Positions 46,221-55,016 of a DNA stretch of 64,000 bases are shown here, piece by piece (position 1 is the first letter of the stretch; each line of letters begins with the position of its first letter). A model generated the notes under the pieces. That model had not been told where the DNA came from and did no database searches. It saw only the letters and a list, made by a program, of their open reading frames with translations. Source of the DNA: Zhongshania sp. R06B22 (GTDB lineage: Bacteria > Pseudomonadota > Gammaproteobacteria > Pseudomonadales > Spongiibacteraceae); the NCBI RefSeq assembly GCF_040892595.1, contig NZ_JBFRYB010000001.1:2232001-2296000 (forward strand). Direction: 5' to 3'. A program made the translations under genes and the position numbers.

Positions 46221-47465
46221 ATGGCAATTCCAACACCAACACCGCTATACCCGACGTATACGGAACTTAGGGAATTCAATTTCAGTGATTATTCGGAGCT
46301 GGAAGCATTCCTAAAATCTGGTGAACCTTGGTGGTTAAGTCACTGGTCCTGGGGCCGAGAATTTCTTGACTACATTGGTCGAAATAAATCAGAGCACACA
46401 TTCACCCGTTTCCGAAATGAAACGGAGCGCTTTCTACTTTGGATCTTTTTGTTTAAAGCTCAGCCTATGGATCAGCTGAGAAAAGCTGATATTTTGCAAT
46501 ACGCCGACTTCTGCTGGCAGCCCCCGGTATCTTGGATCTGTCTTGCTAATTATGAAAAATTTCAGCTCCGGAACGGCAGCTTCGTTCAGAATAGCGAATG
46601 GGCCCCCTTCAAGCTGAAAGTTCCGAAAAATAATGCCGCGAGTGGTCAGCAGCCCGATAAGAAAAAATATCGTCCGTCGCAGCAGACATTAACCGCAAGC
46701 TTTACGGCTATTATTTCGTTCTATAAGTACTTGATGAATGAAGAGTATCTATACGGCAATCCGGCGCAAATCGCGAAGATCGATTGTCGGCATTTTATTA
46801 AGGATTCTCAGGTTAAGGAAGTTCGACGTTTAACGGAGGCCCAATGGCAATATGTAGTTAACGTGGCGCTTGCTCAGGCCGAGGAAGATTATCTCTATGA
46901 GCGCAGTTTATTTGTGATTTGCGCGCTAAAAACGCTTTTTTTGAGGGTATCTGAGCTTTCGGAGCGCGCGAACTGGTCGCCGGTTATGAGTCACTTTTGG
47001 GAGGATTCCGACGGTAACTGGTGGCTAAAAGTCTACGGCAAAGGTCGTAAGCTAAGGGACACAACAGTGCCCAATAGCTTTATTGCTTATCTCAAGCGCT
47101 ATCGTGAGTTCCGAGGTTTAAGCCCCCTCCCTTCTGCTGGTGAAAATCATCCCATAGTCGAGAAAATACGTGGTCAAGGCGGGATGACGTCACGCCAGTT
47201 AACTCGCATCGTCCAAGATATATTCGATTTGGCCTACGAAAAAATGCGCCGCGCGGAGGGTGATGATAAGGCGAGGAAACTAAAGGAGGCGTCCACTCAC
47301 TGGCTAAGGCACACCGGTGCCAGCATGGAAATAGAGCGCGGACGGGCCCTTAAAGATTTGTCTGAAGATTTGGGCCACTCAAGTATGGCGACCACTGATA
47401 CCGTGTATGTGCAAACCGAAAACCGGGTTAGGGCGCTAAGTGGTAAGCTGCGCAAAGTAGATTGA
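46221..47465 (+). CDS. Solitary tyrosine recombinase (phage-integrase family)
   Basis: A site-specific recombinase of 414 residues with an N-terminal SAM-like core-binding region (about 35-185) and a catalytic domain. The catalytic set is complete: R242 in LFLRVSELSE, K274 in VYGKGRKLRD, H360 and R363 in STHWLRHTGAS, H386 in DLGHSSMAT and the nucleophile Y396 in DTVYVQT. A Trp-rich N-terminus (EPWWLSHWSWGREF) is distinctive. No excisionase, phage, integron cassettes or tRNA lie beside it, and flanking genes are core, so it may be a domesticated or lone-mobile recombinase. A large hairpin follows its stop. Confidence 0.9.
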   Translation: MAIPTPTPLYPTYTELREFNFSDYSELEAFLKSGEPWWLSHWSWGREFLDYIGRNKSEHTFTRFRNETERFLLWIFLFKAQPMDQLRKADILQYADFCWQPPVSWICLANYEKFQLRNGSFVQNSEWAPFKLKVPKNNAASGQQPDKKKYRPSQQTLTASFTAIISFYKYLMNEEYLYGNPAQIAKIDCRHFIKDSQVKEVRRLTEAQWQYVVNVALAQAEEDYLYERSLFVICALKTLFLRVSELSERANWSPVMSHFWEDSDGNWWLKVYGKGRKLRDTTVPNSFIAYLKRYREFRGLSPLPSAGENHPIVEKIRGQGGMTSRQLTRIVQDIFDLAYEKMRRAEGDDKARKLKEASTHWLRHTGASMEIERGRALKDLSEDLGHSSMATTDTVYVQTENRVRALSGKLRKVD

Positions 47466-47482
47466 GCTAATTCTGCAGCTGA

Positions 47483-47537
47483 CCTCCGCCCTTCTCAGCC
47501 TTCGCCAATCGCTTCACTACGAAGGCTGAGCGGGAGG
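47483..47537. repeat. Large imperfect inverted repeat after the recombinase gene
   Basis: CTCAGCCTTCG (47494-47504) and CGAAGGCTGAG (47520-47530) form a perfect 11-bp stem with a 15-base loop. Outer arms CCTCC (47483-47487) and GGAGG (47533-47537) extend it past an internal bulge. It lies between the recombinase stop and the converging hemH stop and has no T-run, so it is not a standard terminator. A recombination site or REP-like element is possible. Confidence 0.7.
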
Positions 47538-47554
47538 ATTCCGCTAGTAAATTA

Positions 47555-48634
47555 TTACTGTTGGGCGCCTAGCTGTGTTGCTAAGAGAGCACGTTGCGCT
47601 GTGTCATCGCAAGCAGACCAGCCATGCAAGTGCTGCTCGATTAACTCAGCCATCATATCGATATGACCGGCTTCAGCATTGAGGGCAGGTATATATTCAT
47701 AGCGTTCGCCACCGGCTTCTAGAAAATAGTCGCGGTTTTCAATGCCGATTTCTTCAATGGTTTCCAAGCAATCCGCTGAAAAACCAGGGCAGACTAACTG
47801 AACTGATTTTACGCCTTCCTGCGGAAGCGCCATTAGCGTTTTATCGGTATAGGGTTGTAGCCACTCTTCCCTGCCAAAACGAGATTGAAAGCTGACCAGA
47901 TACTCGTCTTTAGTTAAACCAAGGTTTTCAGCTAACAGCCGCGCGGTTTTATAGCATTCACAATGATAGGGGTCGCCATTAAGCAGATAGCGTTTCGGAA
48001 TGCCGTGATAGGTGAATATCAACTTGTCTGCGCGGCCATGTACTTCCCAGTGCCGCCGAATTTTGTCTGCCACCGCTTGAATATAGGCAGGGAAATCATG
48101 GTAGTGATTAATGAAACGTAATTCCGGTATCAGCCTTTGTTTCAAGAAGCTGGCGGCCACAGCATCAAAAGTAGAGGCTGTCGTAGAGGCGCAATATTGT
48201 GGGTATAGCGGTAAAACTAATAGCTTGCGAACGCCTTGTTGGAGCATTTTTTCGATAACGGAATCAACTGATGGTGAGCCATACCGCATGGCAAACTCAA
48301 TCAATACCGTATCGCCGCGAGTTTGCTGAATTTTTTGTCGCAGGGCGTCTGCCTGATCTTGAGTATGGAATAAAAGCGGTGAGCCACGGTCTGTCCAGAC
48401 TGTGCCGTATGCTTTGGCGGAGCGCCTCGGACGAATGTTTAAAATGACCAGATTCAGAATCATCCACCACAATAGGCGTGGGACCTCGATAACTCGGGGG
48501 TCGGACAAAAACTCCCGAAGATAGCGTTTCAAATCGGCTTTTTTGGGGGCGTCTGGTGTGCCCAAATTGGTGATCAAGATACCAATTTTGTCGTGTTGCT
48601 TATGGGAGAATTCTGGGTTGCCTTGGTATTTCAT
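47555..48634 (-). CDS. hemH: Ferrochelatase
   Basis: Inserts ferrous iron into protoporphyrin IX in the last step of haem synthesis. The 359 residues are the normal size. GILITNLGTPDAP near 18, FLSDPRVIEVPRLLWW near 43, YGTVWTDRGSPLLFHT near 76, FAMRYGSPSVDSVIEKM near 112, VLPLYPQYCASTTASTFDA near 138, the catalytic His in FTYHGIPKRYL near 205, and the SFQSRFGREEWLQPYTD block near 250 with catalytic Glu nearby are all typical. Its promoter must lie in the gene-free stretch to its right. Confidence 0.96.
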   Translation of the reverse strand: MKYQGNPEFSHKQHDKIGILITNLGTPDAPKKADLKRYLREFLSDPRVIEVPRLLWWMILNLVILNIRPRRSAKAYGTVWTDRGSPLLFHTQDQADALRQKIQQTRGDTVLIEFAMRYGSPSVDSVIEKMLQQGVRKLLVLPLYPQYCASTTASTFDAVAASFLKQRLIPELRFINHYHDFPAYIQAVADKIRRHWEVHGRADKLIFTYHGIPKRYLLNGDPYHCECYKTARLLAENLGLTKDEYLVSFQSRFGREEWLQPYTDKTLMALPQEGVKSVQLVCPGFSADCLETIEEIGIENRDYFLEAGGERYEYIPALNAEAGHIDMMAELIEQHLHGWSACDDTAQRALLATQLGAQQ

Positions 48635-49257
48635 GTAATAACTCTTAGATGCATTTGATACGCTAGATATTGAAGGTCAATGGAGTCAGAGCTTTGAACT
48701 AGTAGGTCAGAGGTTAATGGGTTTAGATCTTTGATTTGTGATCCTTTGAATTCCCGCTCACGGTCCGGTAGTGCCAACCGTGTGCCTACTTCGCTAAGAG
48801 TATAACCTCCACTGTGGTGAGCATCAAATATCTCAAACGGCCCACCTCCAACGGTGAATTTGCGGTCTTAGTATTTGTTCAGGATGGAATTCGGCCGCTC
48901 CAAGAGCTAAAGCACTGCGCAGAACCGAGACCGCTCGTTTACCTTAGCGCCGAGCTCGCGGTTTCGAATAATAAGGCCAAAGGCCTGCTTTCCGGTAAAG
49001 AAGTAAGTCGCGTATTATCCGCTAGCTAAAGCTAATGTTAAAAGGACTTTTTGCTGGGTATCGACGATGTTTTTATTACTCTAATCACTGTCTGAATCGA
49101 TGCTGGCGCCAAGAAAATCGGTTGAACAGTGATGACGATTTAAGTGCTGGGGCTTGTTAGTGTTAACACTGTCAGGTTTTTACTGCTCTTATTTGCGTAG
49201 ACTGCGCGATGATTTAATTAATCATTTTTAAATTCGCCTTCTAGATTGAGTCATATA
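48635..49257. other. Gene-poor region between hemH and the sulfotransferase
   Basis: About 620 bases separate the divergent hemH and sulfotransferase genes. A 71-codon GTG-started frame (48814-49029) has no ribosome-binding site and no recognisable product. ATGATT and AATCAT arms at 49209-49225 (5-base spacer) form a 17-bp palindrome 33 bases before the sulfotransferase ATG, a candidate operator. Nothing else is recognisable. Confidence 0.45.
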
Positions 49258-50259
49258 ATGAAGCACCGTATAGATCCAAATTTTCCGGCTAGCAATGAAG
49301 ATGCCTCAAGATTGGATAGTCTAAGCCAAGTACCGGTAAGGCCTGTGTTTATCATGGGGCTACATCGGTCTGGGACGACATTTCTCTATGACTGCGTTGC
49401 AAAGTCATTTCCCCTAGCGCACTTAAGTCTTTACCACTTATTGTATTTTGATCGTCTTCTCACTAATAAAGACCAAGCGACAGAGCAGCAAGACAAAGAC
49501 AAGCTTAATCAGTTTTTCGCTGAGCGTGGTATTAGCGACAGAAATATCGACGGCACCACTATTGATGCCGATGCGGTTGAAGAATATGGCTTTTTACTGC
49601 GCAAAAAAACCGCCACGTTTAAATTGTGCGACCAGAACGCGGCATTGTTTGCCACCCTCTGTCAGAAATTACTGGCGGTTCAAAGCGATAAGCAGGCGGT
49701 GTTGTTAAAGAATCCCTGGGACACGGGCAATGCCAAGAAAATCCTAAGCTACTACCCCGAAGCGCGTTTTATTTATATTTCCCGCGAACCTATTGCGGTG
49801 CTAAACAGCATGTTGAATGCCCTCCTCGCCTACCTAGAGGGACCACAAGACTATCTTGAGGTTTTATTAGATAAGGGTAAAGGCCGCAGCGGCTACCGCA
49901 GTGGCTATATTGCTTGGTTAATATTGCGGGGCTTACGCAAAGTACTCGGGCGAAACAATAGTGCTAGGTTGGCTCGCAATATGTTAGCGAAGGACGTTGC
50001 ACGGCAGGTCGCTATTTACCGCAAGGAGCTTGCGGTGATGCCGGCTAGCCGCGCCATAGAAATAGATTACCAGGATTTAGTCGCCGATCCAGAGGCAACG
50101 ATGCAGTCCCTTAAAGCATTGCTAGATTTGCCTATCACCGACATGCAGGAAATCTTTGAGGTGAAGCAGCGCAATAATATAAACCCGGTATTAAAAGACT
50201 TCCAAGAGTCACTGGATCGCTTGGTAGAAAAGGCAATGGAATACCCTCTTGGCGAGTGA
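49258..50259 (+). CDS. PAPS-dependent sulfotransferase family protein
   Basis: Predicted to move a sulfonate group from PAPS to a hydroxyl or amine of a small molecule or lipid. From ATG 49258 it has 333 residues; a TTG four codons upstream is possible. The 5'-phosphosulfate loop is FIMGLHRSGTTFLYD near 31, and the 3'-phosphate-binding segment is RFIYISREPIAVLNSMLNA near 173 with Arg and Ser in place. IEIDYQDLVADPEATM near 265 is a usual C-terminal family block. It is on the same strand as the glycine NRPS but 606 bases away with a separate promoter between, so linkage to that pathway is inference. Confidence 0.82.
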   Translation: MKHRIDPNFPASNEDASRLDSLSQVPVRPVFIMGLHRSGTTFLYDCVAKSFPLAHLSLYHLLYFDRLLTNKDQATEQQDKDKLNQFFAERGISDRNIDGTTIDADAVEEYGFLLRKKTATFKLCDQNAALFATLCQKLLAVQSDKQAVLLKNPWDTGNAKKILSYYPEARFIYISREPIAVLNSMLNALLAYLEGPQDYLEVLLDKGKGRSGYRSGYIAWLILRGLRKVLGRNNSARLARNMLAKDVARQVAIYRKELAVMPASRAIEIDYQDLVADPEATMQSLKALLDLPITDMQEIFEVKQRNNINPVLKDFQESLDRLVEKAMEYPLGE

Positions 50260-50865
50260 TTACTGAAGTGTAATCCGGCCCGGGTATCACCTTGCGATGG
50301 TCACTTTTTGCCATCAGCGGCGCTCGCCGCGATGACGGTCTGAGACTGAAGATATTCAATCTCGCCCTTATGCTGGTATTGCCGCCTAGTTGTAAAGTGA
50401 GCAAAATACTTGAGCCTCGCGCCCTTGCCTTTATCCCCTCTATGACACATGCCGCTATTGCACATATTGTAGATGTGGGCACTTCACAAACTGTATTCGG
50501 TGTGTAATACGTGGGCTATGTGGCCAAAAGTGGCATCATTAAAATCTGTTCATGTGAGCTATGTCACACAAAGGTGTAACAATTTCTAAGTATAAATACG
50601 TATTATGTACTGACAGCCAAAAGTAGGAAAACGGGTCGTGAGCCGGGACGTGCTAGGGCTGTAGTTAATGTTTTTATCCTTACATTTACCTCGATGTGAG
50701 GCGCTAGGGTAAAAGCATTACGCCCAATTAAATACGTGTTGATCTGCTCGCTTATTGATTGCCCTGCCCCTTTCCTTTTGCCGCTGTCGTCTCGGCTGGA
50801 AATTATTCATTTAATGCCTACCGCCTTATTTAAACGTAAATATATTTGCTAAAGAGATTAATTTA
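50260..50865. other. Long control region and leader of the NRPS operon
   Basis: A 606-base gene-free stretch. Short frames here lack ribosome-binding sites. It holds the CRP-type promoter described at 50553-50603 and, downstream of it, an untranslated leader of about 263 bases before the NRPS ATG. No known riboswitch was recognised in the leader. AAAGAG at 50851-50856 is the NRPS ribosome-binding site. Confidence 0.55.
50553..50603 (+). promoter_or_regulatory. CRP/Vfr box with class II spacing upstream of the NRPS operon
   Basis: TGTGAGCTATGTCACA at 50553-50568 matches the CRP consensus TGTGA-N6-TCACA perfectly. TATAAA at 50591-50596 could be the -10, putting the start near 50603 and the box centre near -42.5, one base from the -41.5 of class II CRP promoters. 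The operon would thus respond to cAMP and carbon supply. Confidence 0.68.
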
Positions 50866-53800
50866 ATGACCGAAAGCATTGCCGCAAAATCACGCTCTCC
50901 GGCAGTAGCTCGCGCCGGTGGTGACAATGACTACATTGACCTCAGCGCAAAATCCTATAAAGCCCTAAAAGTTCAGCGCCCTAATCATCGTACCGTATTG
51001 TCACCTGAGGCTAAGCATCTACCCTTGGCGCAATCGCAACGCGGCCTCTGGTTTGGCGAAAAAATCGGTCCTAGAGACGCGATCTATAATATTGCCGAGT
51101 ACTGCGAAATTCTTGGTGACATCAACGTCGACATATTCATGTCTGCACTCAAACAGATCACCTTGGAAGCAGAAACAACCCGGGTGGAAATACATGACAC
51201 CGAAGACGGGCCTAAGCAAATAATACTAAATGACTATAAGGGCGAGTTCCCATTTGTAGATCTATGCGATGCTGCCGACCCCCGCGCGGCGGCTGAGGCG
51301 TGGATGATGAACGAACTAAGCCAGCCGGTGGATCTCGCCTGTGACCCCCTTTGGGTTTGCGCCTTATTTAAAGTCAGTGAGAACGGTTTTTTTTGGTATC
51401 AGCGCAGTCATCATATTGTTTTGGATGGTTTTGGTGCAGGCATCATCGCTAGGCGCTGCGCTGAAATTTACAATGCTTTGCTCGAAGATCGTGACATAGG
51501 TTCAAGTCCGTTTTTACCACTAGACACGCAGCATCAACAAGAAACCCAATACCGCGAATCGTCTCGCCATGAGCGTGATCGAAGCTATTGGCTAGATCAA
51601 CTTAAGTCTCTCCCCGACCCTGTCTCCTTAACCCGCCATAACGCGATTCGCGCTGGTGGTTTACGCCGCAGTACTGCCAGATTGTCAGCCGATACCAGCA
51701 GAACATTGCGACAACTAGGAAAGGAATCGAAGGCGAGTCTCCCGCAAGTGCTTATTAGCCTATTTGGGGCCTATATCTATAGGATGACCGGCGCCGAGGA
51801 TTTAGTGTTTGGTATGCCGGTGACGGCCAGAGCCAATCGCGATATGCGCAGTGTGCCGGCCATGATGGCCAATGCGGTGTCAATCCGTTTGGCCATGAGT
51901 GCAGAGCTCAATCTTTATGACTTACTTGGCCAAGTAAGCAAGATTGTCCGTCAGTCTTTGCGCCATCAGCAGTTCCGCTATGAGGATCTTCGCCGCGAGC
52001 TAGGCTTGCTCGGGCAGGGTCAGCAAATCTCATGGGTTGGGGTAAATATTGAACCCTTTGATTATGATTTGCGGTTTGGCGGCCATCAATGTCTTGCGCA
52101 TAATCTGAGTAATGGCACCGTCGAAGATCTGACCATCTTTATCTATGACCGCGGTGATAACGAAGGTCTGCGCATTGATTTAGATGCTAACCGGGCGCTT
52201 TACAGCCAGGACGAGCTGGATACTCATCGCGATCGTTTTGTACGCCTTATCAATGCGGTAATTCAGGAACCAACAATTGCCGTTAGCGAGTTAAACCTGC
52301 TTTCCGCAAGCGAGAAGCAGCAATTACTTCATGAGTGGAATCAGACTGACAAGCCCATTCCCGACACCAATTTACTGGCGCTATTTGAAGAACAAGCCCT
52401 TAAGTCACCTGACGCGGTTGCGCTGAAAAGTGGCGACAGATACCTGAGTTATCAAAGCTTGAAAAATAGTGTTGACCAGCTCGCGCAGCGGCTCATCGCC
52501 CGCGGTATAGGCCCCGGGAGTATCGTTGCCATTGCCCTGCCTCGAGATGAGTCAATGCCGACGGCATTACTGGCCGTGATGAAATCTGGCGCGGCGTATT
52601 TACCATTAGACCCGAACGCCCCGGTTGGGCGCTTGGCCCTTATCATGGAAGAGGGACAGCCGGATCTTATTATCTCGTCCTCTGATATAAGCCCCCGTTT
52701 ACTCGGAAGTAATGCCTCAATACTTGAGCTGGATGCGGCTGAACCTAGTTTTGTGTCTGAGGCGGCGTCAGCGCCAAAAACTTTCGCCACGCCGATTATT
52801 AGCGGCGATACCAGCGCGTATGTCATTTATACATCGGGATCAACCGGGCGCCCCAAGGGCGTCGAGATAAGCCATGCTGGCTTGTTGAATTTCCTTTTGG
52901 CAATGCAAGATGAACTGAATATTCAGCCCACTGATAAGTTGCTGGCCTTAACCACCGTGGCCTTTGATATTGCCGCTCTGGAGCTTTATCTTCCCCTACT
53001 TGTAGGCGCCCAGGTGGTGATCGCCAGTCGTGAGGTGGCAATCGATCCAGCAAAGCTTGCGCAGCTAATCAGTGCTGAACAAGTCACTGTTATGCAGGCG
53101 ACACCATCGCATTGGCAGGCATTAATGCAAGACCACGCTGAGCAGTTACATCAGCTAAGGCCGCTAGTTGGCGGCGAAGCGCTACCGGCACAGTTGGCTC
53201 AAAAAATGCGCACACTAGGCCACCCCATCGTCAATCTGTATGGGCCCACCGAGACCACCATTTGGTCAACAATAATGCGCTTAGATGGCGACGACTTAGA
53301 TTGTCCGCCTATCGGCCGGCCAATAAGAAACACCCAAGTTTATGTGCTTGACCAAGCTATGAAACCAGTGCCATTGGGCGCTATTGGTGAGCTGTTTATT
53401 GGTGGCGCAGGGGTTGCCAAAGGCTATCTGCATCGACCAGAACTAACGGCAGAACGATTCCTTAGCAATCCCTTTGGTGAAGGCCGGCTTTATAAAACTG
53501 GTGACTTGGCTCGCTGGCGTTCAGACGGTGTATTGGAGTACTTAGGCCGCAACGACTTTCAAATTAAAATTCGTGGGTTTCGAGTAGAGGCAGAAGAAGT
53601 CGAAGCAAATATTCAACGTTGTGATGGCGTGCAGCTAGCGGTGGTGACGTTGCGCGAACACCCCTGTGGCGACAAAAAACTCGTCGCTCACATCATAGCT
53701 AACAAAGGTAAAGATGGCGTAGCTCCAGATATAGATACCGTATTGTTGCGCAAACAACTTGAGAAGACTCTGCCCGACTATATGATTCCGTCAGTCTTCG

Positions 53801-54963
53801 TGTTTGTTGATACTCTGCCGACTAACGTCAATGGCAAGTTAGATCGCAAGGCCCTTCCCGAGCCTATATGGCAGCACACTAGTGAGTACGTTGCCCCACG
53901 CAATCCTGTTGAAACTCAGCTAGCTGAATTGTGGTGTGATGTCTTTCAGCTTGAGCGCATCGGTGTCCATGATAGTTTCTTTGACTTGGGCGGCGACTCC
54001 CTCACTGCGGCGAAAATGGTCTCTCGCTTACGAGAACTAATGAAGCGAGATATCCCCCTCGCCGCTATCTTCGAGGCGAGTACAATTGCGGAGCTTAGTG
54101 AGCAGTTACAACATCAGCAAACAGTTGACCCTCTCGGTATGATGCTGCCGCTTAAGGCGACTGGGACTGCATCGCCTTTGTTCTGTATTCATCCAGTGAT
54201 CGGATTAAGTTGGGCATACAGTGGCTTAACTCGGCACCTAGGTAGCGAACAGCTCTTGTATGGTGTACAGGCACGAGGTTTAAGCGCCGAGTTCCTATCC
54301 GACGATTCCAGCGCTCTACCGCAGAGCATTGCGGAAATGGCTAGCGAATACATTGAACACCTTCGTCAAATTCAGCCGACGGGGCCATATAAATTGCTGG
54401 GCTGGTCATTAGGCGGCTTATTAGCGCATGAAATTGCCCGACGCTTAGAAGCCGATGGCGAAGAGATTAGCTATCTTGCCGTGCTCGACGCCTACCCCTA
54501 TGTGCAGGGTGAAGATCAGCAGACCGATGAAGTTCAGCTGGTGAAAAGCGCCTTGAGCTTTATGGGCTTAGCTGCGGATTCGCTTCCGGTCGGATCAGAA
54601 AATATGGCGGAGCTAACCGAGTTGCTATGTCGTGAGTACGATATTTACAACCTACCCTTTGTGAAAGAAATGCAGCAAAGCAACGGCAATATCATTGAGG
54701 GTGTTCGCCAAATTATTGAAAATAATCTGGCGATATCCCGAGATTTTGTGCCGGGTAAAATCAACGCCGATATGCTGTTTATTGCCGCTGCCCAAACCGC
54801 AGAGACCAATATGAGTAATGTGCTGCAGAATAATGCTGAGGTGTGGCGTGAGCACGTTGGCGATCTCAATATTCACAGTGTGGATTGCCATCACCAACAA
54901 ATGTTTGATGCAGAGCCTCTAGAGTTGATTGGGCCTTTAATTGCCGATTCACTCACGGCCTAA
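50866..54963 (+). CDS. Single-module nonribosomal peptide synthetase, C-A(Gly)-PCP-TE
   Basis: A 1365-residue EntF-like synthetase. The condensation domain (about 50-490) has an intact HHIVLDG at 182-188. The adenylation domain (about 510-1010) has TSGSTGRPKG at 656-665, NLYGPTE at 790-796 and NGKLDRKAL near 990. The carrier-protein Ser is S1045 in FDLGGDSL. A thioesterase domain follows, with nucleophile S1181 in GWSLGG and a His in DCHHQQMF near the end. Aligning the pocket by hand to GrsA gives D-I-L-Q-V-G-L-I-W-K, one change from the glycine code DILQLGLIWK. With the condensation domain first, it should acylate carrier-bound glycine and the TE should release it. First gene of an operon with a glycosyltransferase and a phosphopantetheinyl transferase. 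Confidence 0.93.
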   Translation: MTESIAAKSRSPAVARAGGDNDYIDLSAKSYKALKVQRPNHRTVLSPEAKHLPLAQSQRGLWFGEKIGPRDAIYNIAEYCEILGDINVDIFMSALKQITLEAETTRVEIHDTEDGPKQIILNDYKGEFPFVDLCDAADPRAAAEAWMMNELSQPVDLACDPLWVCALFKVSENGFFWYQRSHHIVLDGFGAGIIARRCAEIYNALLEDRDIGSSPFLPLDTQHQQETQYRESSRHERDRSYWLDQLKSLPDPVSLTRHNAIRAGGLRRSTARLSADTSRTLRQLGKESKASLPQVLISLFGAYIYRMTGAEDLVFGMPVTARANRDMRSVPAMMANAVSIRLAMSAELNLYDLLGQVSKIVRQSLRHQQFRYEDLRRELGLLGQGQQISWVGVNIEPFDYDLRFGGHQCLAHNLSNGTVEDLTIFIYDRGDNEGLRIDLDANRALYSQDELDTHRDRFVRLINAVIQEPTIAVSELNLLSASEKQQLLHEWNQTDKPIPDTNLLALFEEQALKSPDAVALKSGDRYLSYQSLKNSVDQLAQRLIARGIGPGSIVAIALPRDESMPTALLAVMKSGAAYLPLDPNAPVGRLALIMEEGQPDLIISSSDISPRLLGSNASILELDAAEPSFVSEAASAPKTFATPIISGDTSAYVIYTSGSTGRPKGVEISHAGLLNFLLAMQDELNIQPTDKLLALTTVAFDIAALELYLPLLVGAQVVIASREVAIDPAKLAQLISAEQVTVMQATPSHWQALMQDHAEQLHQLRPLVGGEALPAQLAQKMRTLGHPIVNLYGPTETTIWSTIMRLDGDDLDCPPIGRPIRNTQVYVLDQAMKPVPLGAIGELFIGGAGVAKGYLHRPELTAERFLSNPFGEGRLYKTGDLARWRSDGVLEYLGRNDFQIKIRGFRVEAEEVEANIQRCDGVQLAVVTLREHPCGDKKLVAHIIANKGKDGVAPDIDTVLLRKQLEKTLPDYMIPSVFVFVDTLPTNVNGKLDRKALPEPIWQHTSEYVAPRNPVETQLAELWCDVFQLERIGVHDSFFDLGGDSLTAAKMVSRLRELMKRDIPLAAIFEASTIAELSEQLQHQQTVDPLGMMLPLKATGTASPLFCIHPVIGLSWAYSGLTRHLGSEQLLYGVQARGLSAEFLSDDSSALPQSIAEMASEYIEHLRQIQPTGPYKLLGWSLGGLLAHEIARRLEADGEEISYLAVLDAYPYVQGEDQQTDEVQLVKSALSFMGLAADSLPVGSENMAELTELLCREYDIYNLPFVKEMQQSNGNIIEGVRQIIENNLAISRDFVPGKINADMLFIAAAQTAETNMSNVLQNNAEVWREHVGDLNIHSVDCHHQQMFDAEPLELIGPLIADSLTA

Positions 54964-55016
54964 AGTATTGATATGACTATCACTAGAATATGCCTTGACG
55001 GGCAGGCGGGCGATTA

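Noticed and set aside
48814..49029. 71-codon GTG-started frame between hemH and the sulfotransferase
   Set aside because: No ribosome-binding site, no recognisable motif, and isolated in a region with several short spurious frames.
50292..50507. 71-codon frame downstream of the sulfotransferase
   Set aside because: No ribosome-binding site; overlaps an equally long frame on the other strand; no known family features.
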